A DNA stretch of 64,000 nt from Jejubacter calystegiae (GCF_005671395.1 NZ_CP040428.1:930001-994000); one strand, 5' to 3'; positions 16,710-25,732 are shown, counted from the first letter of the stretch. The notes: generated by a model not told the origin, from the letters alone. A program made the numbers and translations.

Positions 16710-19005
16710 CCGGCATCTCAGGCCCCTGATATTTTTCCAGCCAGACCAGCGATGAATTAGCCGCACAGCCGTTCGCCAGCCGCGAGGTGGGAATATCCAG
16801 GGTCAGCACGTTGACCGCGCCGTGTCGGCAAAGATTGCCGGCTTCCGGCGCCAGATCCGGCCATCCTCCCTCGTGAATACAGATGACGCCCGGCTTAATA
16901 TCCGCCGTGACCTGCGCGCCAGCCAGCACCTGGCCGCGCTGGTTCCAGACCCGCACCACATCGCCATCGGCAATGCCGCGCGCTGCCGCATCAATAGGAT
17001 GCAGCGTGACTGGCTCACGCCCCGCCACCGCATAACGTTCACGTAGCTGCGCGTAGTTCAACTGGCTGTGCAGCCGGTGCGCGGGGTGGGAAGAGAGCAA
17101 CTGAAGCTGCCCTTCCCGGGCGTTGCCATGCCATTCATCCGGCGCCAGCCAGCGGGGATGAGGCGGGCAGTCGGCGTAACCGTAAGCGGCAATGCGTTCA
17201 GAATAGATCTCGATTTTGCCGCTGGGCGTCTTCAGTGGATGACCCTGGGGATCGGCCCGAAAGTCTCCAAAGCGCACAAACCGGGCGCTGTTTTCATCTT
17301 CCGGCATCTCGACAATCTGATTCGCCGCCCAGAATGCGGAGAATTCCGGCAGCGCAACGCCGCGGGCTTCACCCTGCTTACGTGCAACGTCGTAGAAATA
17401 GTTCAGCCAGGCCATTTCATCCCGCCCTTCGGTAAAGCGCTCGCGACCGCCCTGCTCCAGCCGTTCGGCCAGAGAGGCGAAGACATCGAAATCGTTACGC
17501 GCGCCGAATTGCGGCGCCACGACCTGCTTCATCGGCACCAGATGCTGCTGACTGTAATCACCGGTCATGGTCAGATCGTTGCGTTCAAACGAGGTGGTAA
17601 TCGGCAGCACAATATCGGCGTGCTTCGCCGCTGCCGTCCAGAAACATTCGGAGATCACCACCAGCTCCGGCTTCTGCCAGGCGGCAATCAGGCGGTTGGT
17701 ATCCTGATGATGCGTAAAGTTACCGCCACCGGCCCACCAGACCATGCGGATATCGGGGAACTGACGCGTTTCACCGTTATGCTGATAGACGCCGCCGGGG
17801 TTCTCCAGCGCTTCGACAATACGCGCTACCGGAATGCGCTCCACGGCATCGCTACCCCCGGCCACGCGGCCCTGCATCGAAGCCGGTACAGCGGCCCGAC
17901 GCGTGGGGTTACCGCCGTTCGCAAAGTGGTACGACAGTCCAAAACCGCCGCCGGGCAGCCCAATCTGGCCCAGCATGGCGGCCAGAGTAATCAGCATCCA
18001 GTGCTTCTGTTCGCCATACTGCTGGCGCTGCATGCCCCAGCCAGCCATTAACATAGTGCGATGATGGCGAAAGATATCTGCCAGTTCACTAATTTTATCG
18101 CCAGATACACCACAGATGGCCGCCGCCCACTCCGCGTTTTTCGCCACGCCGTCATCCCTGCCTGTCAGGTAGCGCTCGAAGATGTCATAACCATGGGTGC
18201 ATGAGTCCAGGAACGCCCTGTCGTGCCAGCCGTTTTCCACCAGGGTATGGGCAATACCCAGCATCAGCGCCACATCACTGCCCATATGTGGGGCTACCCA
18301 TTCGGCGCTATCCTCCAGGAAGGCCGCCGTTTCCGAACGCATGGGATCGATACAAATCAGGCGCTTACCGCTCTGTTTAAGCTGTTCGAAGAAACCGATG
18401 CCCTGCTCGTCTGATGCATTCCAGGCAATCTTCAACGTATTTAGCGGGTTGGCGCTCCAGAGCACCACCACCTCACTGTGCTCCAGCACCAGCGGCCAAC
18501 TGGTCTGCTGTTGATATACCTCATTGCTGCCCACCACGTAGGGCATAATCACCTGGGCCGCGCCGGTGGAATAATCGCCCAGATGGCCGGTATAGCCCCC
18601 CGCCTGACTCATATAGCGCTGTAGTAGCGTGGCCGCTTTGTGCAGGATGCCGTTAGATCGCCAGCCATAAGAGCCTGCGAAAATCGCGGCGGGGCCATGG
18701 CTGGCACGAATGCGTTGATGCTGCGCGTGGATAAGATCCAGCGCTTCTTCCCAGCTTACGCGCACATACTCATCCTGCCCGCGCACGCCCTGCGGTTTAT
18801 CCGGTGATGTCAGGAATCCCTTACGGACCATCGGCCAACGCACGCGGGTTTTACTGTGAACCTGGTCACGCACCGCGCTCTGTAACGAGTTCGGATGTAC
18901 CGAAGCCAGGGCCCCCGTGGAGGAAAATACCTGCTCACCGTCGGTCTCAACCAACATGGGCCCCCAGTGGGCCGCGGTCAGAATCGTTTTTGTTGAAGTG
19001 GTCAA
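16678..19005 (-). CDS. bisC: Biotin sulfoxide reductase (molybdenum enzyme) BisC
   Basis: A 775-residue bis-MGD molybdoenzyme of the DMSO reductase family without an N-terminal Fe-S motif and without a signal peptide, so cytoplasmic. It reduces biotin sulfoxide and free methionine-S-sulfoxide. The HWGPM start, [14 protein letters not shown] and [13 protein letters not shown] (the serine of DYSTG is the family Mo ligand) are clear, as is the C-terminal molydopterin-binding domain ([14 protein letters not shown]). No ATG exists between the upstream in-frame stop and codon 17; a TTG at 19005 with GGGAG eight bases before it gives the family N-terminus. The 3' end overlaps yiaC by 32 bp. Confidence 0.94.
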   Translation of the reverse strand: MTTSTKTILTAAHWGPMLVETDGEQVFSSTGALASVHPNSLQSAVRDQVHSKTRVRWPMVRKGFLTSPDKPQGVRGQDEYVRVSWEEALDLIHAQHQRIRASHGPAAIFAGSYGWRSNGILHKAATLLQRYMSQAGGYTGHLGDYSTGAAQVIMPYVVGSNEVYQQQTSWPLVLEHSEVVVLWSANPLNTLKIAWNASDEQGIGFFEQLKQSGKRLICIDPMRSETAAFLEDSAEWVAPHMGSDVALMLGIAHTLVENGWHDRAFLDSCTHGYDIFERYLTGRDDGVAKNAEWAAAICGVSGDKISELADIFRHHRTMLMAGWGMQRQQYGEQKHWMLITLAAMLGQIGLPGGGFGLSYHFANGGNPTRRAAVPASMQGRVAGGSDAVERIPVARIVEALENPGGVYQHNGETRQFPDIRMVWWAGGGNFTHHQDTNRLIAAWQKPELVVISECFWTAAAKHADIVLPITTSFERNDLTMTGDYSQQHLVPMKQVVAPQFGARNDFDVFASLAERLEQGGRERFTEGRDEMAWLNYFYDVARKQGEARGVALPEFSAFWAANQIVEMPEDENSARFVRFGDFRADPQGHPLKTPSGKIEIYSERIAAYGYADCPPHPRWLAPDEWHGNAREGQLQLLSSHPAHRLHSQLNYAQLRERYAVAGREPVTLHPIDAAARGIADGDVVRVWNQRGQVLAGAQVTADIKPGVICIHEGGWPDLAPEAGNLCRHGAVNVLTLDIPTSRLANGCAANSSLVWLEKYQGPEMPVRAFDPPATA

Positions 19006-19159
19006 AGCCTGTGCTCCCGGATGTCTGGGCTCTTTCTGATGCTGTTAATAATTGTCACAAAATTCAGAATTTGGCCTGGAATGTTTTGCGTCATCAAACG
19101 GCATAATCTCCCGCGACGCCCATAGGGGCATAATAAAGAAGGACGAAGGAAATAATAAA

Positions 19160-19825
19160 ATGAAAAAACGTAGTGTTATTTATATTGCTGCTCTGGTCAG
19201 CGGCGCTCTGGCGGTTTCCGGCTGCACAACAAACCCTTACACCGGTGAACGAGAAGCGGGTAAATCCGGCATTGGCGCAGGTATTGGCTCGCTGGTCGGC
19301 GCAGGCGTAGGCGCACTCTCGTCTTCGAAAAAGGATCGCGGCAAAGGCGCGCTGATTGGCGCTGCGGCAGGCGCCGCATTAGGCGGCGGCGCGGGTTATT
19401 ACATGGATGTACAGGAGGCCAAACTGCGCGACAAGATGAAAGGCACCGGCGTTAGCGTCACACGCAACGGCGATAACATCATCCTCAACATGCCGAACAA
19501 CGTCACCTTCGATAGCAGCAGCGCAACGCTGAAACCGGCGGGTGCCAATACCCTGACCGGCGTGGCGATGGTGCTCAAGGAGTACAACAAGACCGCCGTT
19601 AATGTGGTGGGTTATACCGACAGCACCGGCGGGCAGGATCTGAACATGCGCCTGTCACAACAGCGCGCTGACTCCGTCGCCAGCTCACTGATCACCCAGG
19701 GCGTAGAGGCTAACCGCATTCGCACCAGCGGTATGGGTCCGGCCAACCCCATCGCCAGCAACAGCACCGAGCAGGGCAAGGCGCAGAACCGCCGCGTCGA
19801 GATTACCTTAAGCCCGATGCAGTAA
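19160..19825 (+). CDS. yiaD: OmpA-like outer-membrane lipoprotein YiaD
   Basis: A 221-residue lipoprotein: lipobox LAVSGC (Cys about 20), a glycine-zipper segment (IGAGIGSLVGAGVGAL ... ALIGAAAGAALGGGAGYY, about 40-85), and a C-terminal OmpA-like peptidoglycan-binding domain (VVGYTDSTGGQDLNMRLSQQRADSVASSL). E. coli YiaD suppresses a temperature-sensitive bamD allele in multicopy. The frame is open for 36 codons more, but ATG 19160 is followed by the signal peptide and preceded by GAAGGA. Confidence 0.95.
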   Translation: MKKRSVIYIAALVSGALAVSGCTTNPYTGEREAGKSGIGAGIGSLVGAGVGALSSSKKDRGKGALIGAAAGAALGGGAGYYMDVQEAKLRDKMKGTGVSVTRNGDNIILNMPNNVTFDSSSATLKPAGANTLTGVAMVLKEYNKTAVNVVGYTDSTGGQDLNMRLSQQRADSVASSLITQGVEANRIRTSGMGPANPIASNSTEQGKAQNRRVEITLSPMQ

Positions 19826-19839
19826 CTCCGGCCACTTGC

Positions 19840-19893
19840 CATCGCCGATTTTCGCGCTAAGGTGTTGTCACTTCAGCGAAGGAATCGGCGATG
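19840..19893 (+). promoter_or_regulatory. Hairpin enclosing the ptxS ribosome site and start codon
   Basis: CATCGCCGATT (19840-19850) pairs with AATCGGCGATG (19883-19893), and the adjoining TTCGC pairs with GCGAA with a two-base GG bulge. The 3' arm contains the ATG and abuts the GAAGGA ribosome site, so the structure would hide the translation start of the LacI-type regulator. Confidence 0.6.
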
Positions 19894-20907
19894 AAAAAAT
19901 CAACTCGAGCGACCATCAGCGATGTCGCAAAAGCGGCTAACACCGGTAAAACCAGCGTTTCGCGCTATCTTAACGGCGAACAGCATCTGCTCTCCGATCC
20001 CCTTCTTGCCCGTATTGAACAGGCCATTGCCGATCTCGATTATCGCCCCAGTTTAATGGCCCGGGGCCTGAAGCGCGGTCGTACCCGTTTGATTGGGCTT
20101 ATCATCGCCGATATAACCAATCCCTACTCGGTGGACGTGCTCAGCGGTATTGAGGCCGCCTGCCGCGAGCGGGGCTTTACGCCGCTGGTCTGTAACACCA
20201 ATAACGAAGTAGACCAGGAGCTGCATTACCTCGATCTGTTACGCAGCTATCAGGTGGAAGGGATTGTGGTGAACGCCGTCGGTATGCGTGAGGAGGGACT
20301 CAACCGCATGCAGCAGTCAGCCCTGCCGATGGTGCTTATCGACCGTAAGATACCGGACTTCGCCTGCGATGTGGTGGGGCTGGATAACGCCCAGGCCGCC
20401 AGTACCGCCACCGAACATCTGGTGGAGCAGGGATTCGAAGCCATTCTGTTTCTTAGCGAGCCGCTGGGTTCCGTTAACACCCGTCGCGAACGACTGCGCG
20501 CTTTCCGCCATACTCTCTCACGCTATCCGGGCATCGTGGCGGAAAACGCCGAAGTTCCCCTGCATGAAAACGCACAGCTCGATGCCCTGCTGCATCAGTT
20601 CAACAGCCGCTGTCGCGGCATGCGCAAAGCGCTTATCTCCGCCAACGGCGCGCTGACGCTTCAGGTGGCCCGCTCTCTGAAACGCCTGGGCCTTAACTGG
20701 GGCAGCGATATCGGCCTGCTGGGCTTCGATGAACTGGAGTGGGCGGAGCTGGCAGGCGTTGGCATCACCACGCTGAAACAGCCCACCTGGCAGATTGGCT
20801 ATGCCGCGCTGGAACAGGTGGTTAAGCGCATTGAAGGGGTCAGCGATCCGGTGCGCGAACAGGTATTTTCCGGTGAACTGATCGTCAGGGGCTCCACCCG
20901 TCGTTAA
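19891..20907 (+). CDS. ptxS: LacI-family repressor of 2-ketogluconate genes (PtxS-like)
   Basis: A 338-residue LacI/GalR-family regulator: helix-turn-helix ATISDVAKAANTGKTSVSRYLNGEQHLL at 7-35, hinge and periplasmic-binding-like sensor domain with VEGIVVNAV and GLLGFDELEWAELAGVGITT. Position and orientation immediately before kguE-kguK-kguT-kguD are the same as ptxS in Pseudomonas, where PtxS binds 2-ketogluconate and represses itself and kgu. A palindrome of PtxS type lies between this gene and kguE. Its own translation start is in a strong hairpin. The symbol is assigned by context and family. Confidence 0.82.
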   Translation: MKKSTRATISDVAKAANTGKTSVSRYLNGEQHLLSDPLLARIEQAIADLDYRPSLMARGLKRGRTRLIGLIIADITNPYSVDVLSGIEAACRERGFTPLVCNTNNEVDQELHYLDLLRSYQVEGIVVNAVGMREEGLNRMQQSALPMVLIDRKIPDFACDVVGLDNAQAASTATEHLVEQGFEAILFLSEPLGSVNTRRERLRAFRHTLSRYPGIVAENAEVPLHENAQLDALLHQFNSRCRGMRKALISANGALTLQVARSLKRLGLNWGSDIGLLGFDELEWAELAGVGITTLKQPTWQIGYAALEQVVKRIEGVSDPVREQVFSGELIVRGSTRR

Positions 20908-20957
20908 CCCCGATGTTCGTGACGACGATCATAAATTATCACTCCAGGACTTCTCGA

Positions 20958-20971
20958 TGGAACCGGTTCCA
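20958..20971. promoter_or_regulatory. PtxS-type operator upstream of kguE
   Basis: The perfect 14-bp palindrome TGGAACCGGTTCCA differs from the Pseudomonas PtxS operator TGAAACCGGTTTCA at one symmetric position per arm. It lies 45 bp before the kguE start, downstream of an AT-rich ATAAATTAT (20931-20939) that may belong to the promoter. Confidence 0.8.
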
Positions 20972-21015
20972 TTTACCGTAAGTGTAAAGAAGATGTTGCC
21001 GCTCCGGAGAATCCG

Positions 21016-21765
21016 ATGGAGAGAAAAATTATCGTGGTCACCGCCGCCTATGGACGTGACCGTATCCAGGCGTTGGGCGGTCAATCCGCCGTCCTGCCCA
21101 TCATTGCCGAAGCCGGCGCCGACGGTGTGGAAATCCGCCGTGAACTGCTTACCTCCACGCAGCCAGACCACCTGACCTCACTGGCGGATGCCATTGCCGT
21201 CAACGGCCTGATGGCCTGCTATTCGGCCCCCGAAACGCTGTGCCTGCTGGATGGCAGCCTGAATCCGCAAATCCCGGAACTGCTGCTGGAAGCTCACCGT
21301 CTGAATGCCCGATGGCTGAAGCTTTCGCTGGGCCATTTTCAGGAGAATTTTCCGGCCAATCGGCTGCGCCAGTGGCTGGCGGAAAGCCCCGTCGCACTGG
21401 TAGTGGAAAACGACCAGACTCCCGGCGGCCGCCTGGCGCCGATGGCGCGTTTTCGCGATGCCTGCCGCCAGCATCAGCTACCGGTCAGTCTCACCTTTGA
21501 TATGGGCAACTGGCTGTGGGTGGACGAATCTCCGGAACAGGCAGCGCGCCAGCTTGCCCCGGCCGTTGGTTACGTTCATGTGAAGGCCGCCGCGCCCGGC
21601 AATCACGGCTGGCGGGCGCTGCCCCCGGATGAAGCCGGTGAACGCTGGGCGGCGCTGCTTAACCTTCTGCCGACGGACGTGCCGCGCGGCATTGAATTCC
21701 CGCTGGAGGGCCGCGACCTGACCGCCGTCACCCGCCACTACGTCAACCTGCTACGCGAGGAGTAA
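21016..21765 (+). CDS. kguE: KguE-like sugar-phosphate isomerase/epimerase family protein
   Basis: A 249-residue TIM-barrel protein of the xylose-isomerase-like/AP-endonuclease-2 superfamily. Motifs include AGADGVEIRRELL, the strand-ends VVENDQTPGG and LTFDMGNWLWVDE, and VGYVHVKAAAPG. It is first in the kgu order of Pseudomonas, where KguE is usually called an epimerase although its reaction is not firmly established. ATG 21016 follows CGGAG at good spacing. It is 3 bp from kguK, so co-translated. Cytoplasmic; reaction inferred only by family. Confidence 0.82.
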   Translation: MERKIIVVTAAYGRDRIQALGGQSAVLPIIAEAGADGVEIRRELLTSTQPDHLTSLADAIAVNGLMACYSAPETLCLLDGSLNPQIPELLLEAHRLNARWLKLSLGHFQENFPANRLRQWLAESPVALVVENDQTPGGRLAPMARFRDACRQHQLPVSLTFDMGNWLWVDESPEQAARQLAPAVGYVHVKAAAPGNHGWRALPPDEAGERWAALLNLLPTDVPRGIEFPLEGRDLTAVTRHYVNLLREE

Positions 21766-21768
21766 GGG

Positions 21769-22698
21769 ATGCCCGATGTCATCACAATTGGCGAAGCGAT
21801 GGCGATGTTCGTCGCACGCGAAACCGGCGATCTGGCCGACTGCGAAAGTTTTATTAAACGAGCGGCCGGGGCGGAACTGAACGTCGCCACCGGCTTTGCC
21901 AGACTGGGCTTCGACGTCAGTTGGGTCAGCCGGGTGGGCGATGATTCCTTTGGTCGCTTTGTTCTTAACGTCCTGAAACAGGAAGGGATCGATACCCGCG
22001 GCGTTTCCATTGATGCCAGGTATCCCACCGGTTTTCAGCTTAAATCGAAAGTCGAGGATGGAACCGATCCCAGCGTGGAGTATTTCCGTAAGGGCTCCGC
22101 AGCCAGCCATCTGTCGGTGGAGGATTATTCGCCTTCACTGTTTAACAACGCCCGCCATCTGCACCTGAGCGGCGTTGCCGCTGCGCTTTCCGAAAGCTCG
22201 CTGGCGCTGCTTAACCACGCCGCGGCGGCCATGAAGGCCAACGGCAAAACCATCTCGTTCGATCCCAACCTGCGTCCGGTGCTGTGGAAAAGCGAGGCGG
22301 AAATGGTGCAGAAGCTCAACCATCTGGCCTGCCAGGCGGACTGGGTTCTTCCGGGACTCAGGGAAGGCATGATTCTGACCGGCCGCAAAACGCCCCAGGG
22401 CATCGCCGACTTCTGGCTGGAGCGCGGCGTGAAGGCAGTCATTATCAAGACCGGCTCCGACGGCGCCTGGTACAAAACCGCAGAGGGAGAATGCGGCGCG
22501 GTGGCGGCAGTGAAAGTGGACAATGTGGTCGATACCGTAGGCGCCGGAGACGGCTTCGCGGTTGGCGCAATCAGCGCGCTGCTGGAAGGGAAATCCCTGG
22601 CGCAGGCGTGCCGCCGCGGTAATCACATTGGCGCTTTGGCCATTCAGGTCAGTGGTGACAGTGAAGGCTTACCCACCCGGGATGGGCTGGACGAATAA
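21769..22698 (+). CDS. kguK: 2-ketogluconate kinase, PfkB family (KguK)
   Basis: A 309-residue ribokinase/PfkB kinase: N-terminal GEAMAMFVA and AGAELNVATGFARLG, and the C-terminal signature DTVGAGDGFAVGAISALLEG with the catalytic Asp. In the kgu pathway it phosphorylates 2-keto-D-gluconate to 2-keto-6-phosphogluconate. By sequence alone 2-keto-3-deoxygluconate kinase is an alternative; the operon context (ptxS, kguE, kguT, ketogluconate reductase) favours KguK. Its ribosome site GAGGAG lies in the last codons of kguE. Confidence 0.83.
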   Translation: MPDVITIGEAMAMFVARETGDLADCESFIKRAAGAELNVATGFARLGFDVSWVSRVGDDSFGRFVLNVLKQEGIDTRGVSIDARYPTGFQLKSKVEDGTDPSVEYFRKGSAASHLSVEDYSPSLFNNARHLHLSGVAAALSESSLALLNHAAAAMKANGKTISFDPNLRPVLWKSEAEMVQKLNHLACQADWVLPGLREGMILTGRKTPQGIADFWLERGVKAVIIKTGSDGAWYKTAEGECGAVAAVKVDNVVDTVGAGDGFAVGAISALLEGKSLAQACRRGNHIGALAIQVSGDSEGLPTRDGLDE

Positions 22699-22804
22699 CG
22701 GCCTCGACTCCGGAATAGTGAAAAAGAGTTCAACACCAGAATATCGCGCATCGGCCTCTAACCCTACAACCCCTGCGCGCTAGCCTCAACCAGAGGACAG
22801 AACG

Positions 22805-24094
22805 ATGAAAAGTCCAACTAATGCAGTAAAACGCTGGTGGTACATCATGCCTATCGTGTTTATCACGTACAGCCTGGCGTACCTCGATCGCGCAAACTTC
22901 AGCTTCGCCTCCGCCGCAGGGATCAATGAAGATCTCGGCATCACCAAAGGGATCTCCTCACTGCTGGGCGCCCTGTTCTTCCTGGGTTACTTCTTCTTCC
23001 AGATCCCGGGGGCTATCTACGCCGAACGCCGTAGCGTGCGCAAACTGATCTTCGTCTGTCTGATTCTGTGGGGCGGCTGCGCCTCGCTGACCGGCGTTAT
23101 CAGCAATATCCCGGCGCTGGCGGCCATCCGCTTTATTCTTGGGGTGGTGGAAGCAGCGGTGATGCCCGCCATGCTTATCTACATCAGTAACTGGTTTACC
23201 AAATCGGAACGCTCGCGCGCCAATACCTTCCTGATCCTCGGGAATCCGGTCACCGTGCTCTGGATGTCCGTCGTTTCCGGTTACCTGATCAACGCTTTCG
23301 GCTGGCGGGAAATGTTTATTCTGGAAGGGATTCCGGCCGTTATCTGGGCCTTCTGCTGGTGGGTACTGGTGAAAGATAAACCGTCGCAGGTGGGCTGGCT
23401 GGCGGAAAGTGAAAAAGCCGCACTGCAGGCGCAACTGGATAAAGAGCAGGAAGGGATTAAAGCGGTGCGCAACTATGGCGAAGCCTTCCGTTCGCGTAAC
23501 GTGGTGCTGCTGTGCCTGCAATATTTCGCCTGGAGCATTGGCGTTTACGGCTTTGTGCTGTGGCTGCCTTCGATTATCCGCAGCGGCAGCGCCACCGGTA
23601 TGGATATGGTGGAAGTGGGCTGGCTTTCAGCCGTGCCTTATCTGGCCGCGACTATCGCCATGATTGTGGTTTCCTGGGCTTCGGACAAAATGCAGCGCCG
23701 TAAGATCTTCGTCTGGCCGCTGCTGCTGATTGGCGGGCTGGCGTTTATCGCCTCCTGGGCGGTGGGCGCAAACCACTTCTGGATCTCCTGGTCTCTGCTG
23801 GTGATCGCCGGTGCCGCCATGTATGCCCCTTACGGTCCGTTCTTCGCCATCATTCCCGAAATGCTGCCGAAAAATGTCGCAGGCGGCGCCATGGCGCTCA
23901 TCAACAGCATGGGTGCGCTGGGCTCTTTCTTCGGCTCCTGGTTCGTCGGCTACCTCAACGGCGCAACCGGCAGCCCGGCGGCTTCTTACGTGTTTATGGG
24001 GGTGGCGCTCTTTGCCTCTGTGTGGCTTACTCTGATTGTGAAACCCGCAGACAATCAGAAATCCATTACGCCGGGCGCCCATAGTCACGCATAG
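22805..24094 (+). CDS. kguT: 2-ketogluconate MFS transporter (KguT-like)
   Basis: A 429-residue inner-membrane transporter with twelve helices of the anion:cation symporter/phthalate-permease family (sugar-acid uptake). Typical features: YSLAYLDRANFSFA in helix 1, GYFFFQIPGAIYAERRSVRKLI, and SNWFTKSERSRANTFLILGNPV. A 106-bp gap without an evident promoter separates it from kguK; AGAGGA precedes the ATG. Role in 2-ketogluconate import is inferred from the operon. Confidence 0.82.
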   Translation: MKSPTNAVKRWWYIMPIVFITYSLAYLDRANFSFASAAGINEDLGITKGISSLLGALFFLGYFFFQIPGAIYAERRSVRKLIFVCLILWGGCASLTGVISNIPALAAIRFILGVVEAAVMPAMLIYISNWFTKSERSRANTFLILGNPVTVLWMSVVSGYLINAFGWREMFILEGIPAVIWAFCWWVLVKDKPSQVGWLAESEKAALQAQLDKEQEGIKAVRNYGEAFRSRNVVLLCLQYFAWSIGVYGFVLWLPSIIRSGSATGMDMVEVGWLSAVPYLAATIAMIVVSWASDKMQRRKIFVWPLLLIGGLAFIASWAVGANHFWISWSLLVIAGAAMYAPYGPFFAIIPEMLPKNVAGGAMALINSMGALGSFFGSWFVGYLNGATGSPAASYVFMGVALFASVWLTLIVKPADNQKSITPGAHSHA

Positions 24095-24121
24095 CCCTGA
24101 AGAATGAAGGAGAGATCAACA

Positions 24122-25099
24122 ATGAAGCCGTCCGTCATCCTCTACAAAGCGCTACCTGATGACCTGACACAACGGCTGGAGACCTATTTCAACCTGGTGC
24201 AGGTGAAGGATCTCAGCCCGCAGACCGTTAGCCAGAACGCCGATGCTTTTGCGCATGCCGAGGGAATGCTGGGCTCCAGCCAGACGGTGAATCGCGAGCT
24301 GCTGGAAAAGATGCCCGCGCTGCGCGCGGCTTCCACCGTTTCCGTGGGCTATAACAACTACGATGTTCCGGCGCTTACCGAACGCGGCATTGTGCTGATG
24401 CACACGCCTACCGTGCTTACCGAAACGGTGGCCGATACGCTGATGACCCTGGTGCTGACTACGGCGCGGCGCGCCGTGGACGTTGCACAACGAGTGAAGC
24501 GAGGCGAATGGCGTTCCGGTATCACGCCGGACTGGTTCGGGGTGGATGTACATCATAAAACGATGGGCATTGTCGGTATGGGACGCATCGGTATGGCGCT
24601 GGCGCAGCGCGCTAACCTGGGCTTCGGCATGCCGATTCTCTACCACGCCCGCAGCCGCCACCAGGAAGCCGAAGCGCGCTTTAACGCCCGCCACTGCTCC
24701 CTGGATACGCTGCTGGCGGAGTCGGATTTTGTCTGTCTGGTGCTGCCGCTAACCGACGAAACTCACCATCTGATTAGTGCGCCGCAGTTGGCGAAGATGA
24801 AAGCTTCCGCCATTCTGATCAACGGCGGTCGCGGTCCGGTCGTCGATGAAAAGGCGCTGATCGCGGCACTTCAGGCAGGTCAGATTCACGGTGCCGGGCT
24901 GGACGTTTTCGAACAGGAGCCGCTGCCCGTGGACTCCCCGCTGCTGGAGATGTCCAACGTGGTCGCGCTGCCCCATATCGGCTCCGCCACCTTTGAAACC
25001 CGCTACAACATGGCCGCCTGCGCCGTGGATAACCTTATCGCCGCCCTGACCGGTAAGGTGGAACAAAACTGCGTTAATCCTCAGGTGCTGAAGTCGTAA
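24122..25099 (+). CDS. ghrB: Glyoxylate/2-ketogluconate reductase GhrB (KguD role)
   Basis: A 325-residue D-2-hydroxyacid dehydrogenase. It follows E. coli GhrB almost word for word ([51 protein letters not shown] with the Rossmann GxGxx[12 protein letters not shown] with catalytic Arg, [19 protein letters not shown] with catalytic His). It reduces 2-ketogluconate, glyoxylate and hydroxypyruvate with NADPH. Here it is the last gene of the kgu operon, where KguD reduces 2-keto-6-phosphogluconate to 6-phosphogluconate. In K-12 ghrB is a single gene at the same place between yiaD and yiaF. ATG 24122 follows GAAGGAGAG. Confidence 0.95.
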   Translation: MKPSVILYKALPDDLTQRLETYFNLVQVKDLSPQTVSQNADAFAHAEGMLGSSQTVNRELLEKMPALRAASTVSVGYNNYDVPALTERGIVLMHTPTVLTETVADTLMTLVLTTARRAVDVAQRVKRGEWRSGITPDWFGVDVHHKTMGIVGMGRIGMALAQRANLGFGMPILYHARSRHQEAEARFNARHCSLDTLLAESDFVCLVLPLTDETHHLISAPQLAKMKASAILINGGRGPVVDEKALIAALQAGQIHGAGLDVFEQEPLPVDSPLLEMSNVVALPHIGSATFETRYNMAACAVDNLIAALTGKVEQNCVNPQVLKS

Positions 25100-25106
25100 C
25101 CGATTA

Positions 25107-25131
25107 AAGGCCGGGGTGGCGCCCCGGCCTT
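25107..25131. terminator. Hairpin terminator between ghrB and the toxin gene
   Basis: A 10-bp perfect stem AAGGCCGGGG/CCCCGGCCTT with loop TGGCG, 8 bases after the ghrB stop and 28 bases after the toxin stop on the other strand. The U-tract is short in both directions, so it may serve both convergent transcripts weakly. Confidence 0.65.
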
Positions 25132-25158
25132 AGTTACGTTTCCACTACCGTCTGCCGG

Positions 25159-25230
25159 TTAAGGCAGGAGATAGCGAATCAGCTCTAAAAGCACCAGCAG
25201 CACTTTCAGAACGATGACGGCGATATCCAT
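25159..25230 (-). CDS. DinQ-like type I toxin, 23-residue membrane peptide
   Basis: This small gene encodes a single hydrophobic helix of 23 residues with the core IVLKVLLVLLELIRYLL. It lines up with E. coli DinQ (core IVLGALIALLELIRFLL), including the identical LLELIR and the polar/charged spacing; such peptides insert in the inner membrane and depolarise it. ATG 25230 has GGAG nine bases upstream; an in-frame ATG at 25245 would add MEKRV but lacks a ribosome site. A long leader is implied, and 79-111 bases upstream of the ATG it carries a sequence also present in a predicted small RNA at 25597-25681. No LexA box is visible, unlike E. coli dinQ. Family call by eye. Confidence 0.75.
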   Translation of the reverse strand: MDIAVIVLKVLLVLLELIRYLLP

Positions 25231-25308
25231 CACCCGTTTCTCCATAACATGGAGTGAGGAGACCACCGCTTACTCTTACGCTGCCTGTCACGGCGGTTTT
25301 CCCTGACT

Positions 25309-25341
25309 GTTAGGTGAGGGCTGTCTCACCCCGACCAGAGC
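25309..25341. repeat. Toxin-leader copy of the 33-bp toxin/antitoxin repeat
   Basis: GTTAGGTGAGG...ACCAGAGC on the plus strand; the diverged partner is at 25597-25629. 27 of 33 positions agree and all six differences are transitions. On the minus strand this is leader of the toxin mRNA. Confidence 0.8.
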
Positions 25342-25561
25342 ACCGGAATCGGCACCACCCGATTTCCGGCCAGGACATAAAGAATTCCATAGAAACGCCG
25401 GGGGTTAACAGCAACAACGCTAACCCCCTGACAATAATCAGATGGTGGAACTGCCGCCAGTGTGAATGAGGGGAAAGCCGAAACGCATTGTGGACAATCA
25501 GCACCAGACGACAACCATTTCACAGAAAATGGAATCAATCCCCCAGGACGCAGAGAGGGAA

Positions 25562-25590
25562 TTGCAAAAAAAAACATGCCGCCATAAACT
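25562..25590 (+). promoter_or_regulatory. Promoter of the antitoxin RNA
   Basis: TTGCAA (25562-25567), 17-bp spacer beginning with seven A, and TAAACT (25585-25590). A start seven bases later falls at the first base of the repeat, as expected for an RNA whose 5' end is the pairing region. Confidence 0.6.
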
Positions 25591-25596
25591 GGAATC

Positions 25597-25681
25597 GTTA
25601 GGTGAGGACTGTTTCATTTCAACCAGAGCCACCAACTCTGAGTCCGAACAAAAAGCCCAATTTAATCGTTGGGCTTTTTTG
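25597..25681 (+). ncRNA. AgrB/IstR-like antitoxin small RNA
   Basis: A predicted RNA of about 85 nt. It starts with a 33-nt segment repeated (with six transitions) at 25309-25341, i.e. complementary to the leader of the divergent toxin mRNA; four of the six differences leave G-U pairs. A short hairpin (CAGAG/CTCTG) and a strong intrinsic terminator (AAAAGCCCAA/TTGGGCTTTT, 25651-25678, then T) complete it. This architecture (divergent trans-encoded RNA pairing about 100 nt upstream of the toxin ORF) is that of dinQ/agrB and tisB/istR. Expression and pairing are inferred. Confidence 0.68.
25651..25681 (+). terminator. Intrinsic terminator of the antitoxin RNA
   Basis: Perfect 10-bp stem AAAAGCCCAA/TTGGGCTTTT with an 8-nt loop, followed by further T residues. 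Confidence 0.9.
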
Positions 25682-25732
25682 TGCCTGAATCCCCCACTTC
25701 CACGCTGCCGTTCGGCCTGCTGTCAAAAAATA

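Noticed and set aside
25231-25600. LexA box for SOS control of the DinQ-like toxin
   Set aside because: CTG-N10-CAG was sought on both strands; only mis-spaced pairs such as CTG-N12-CAG and CTG-N8-CAG occur.
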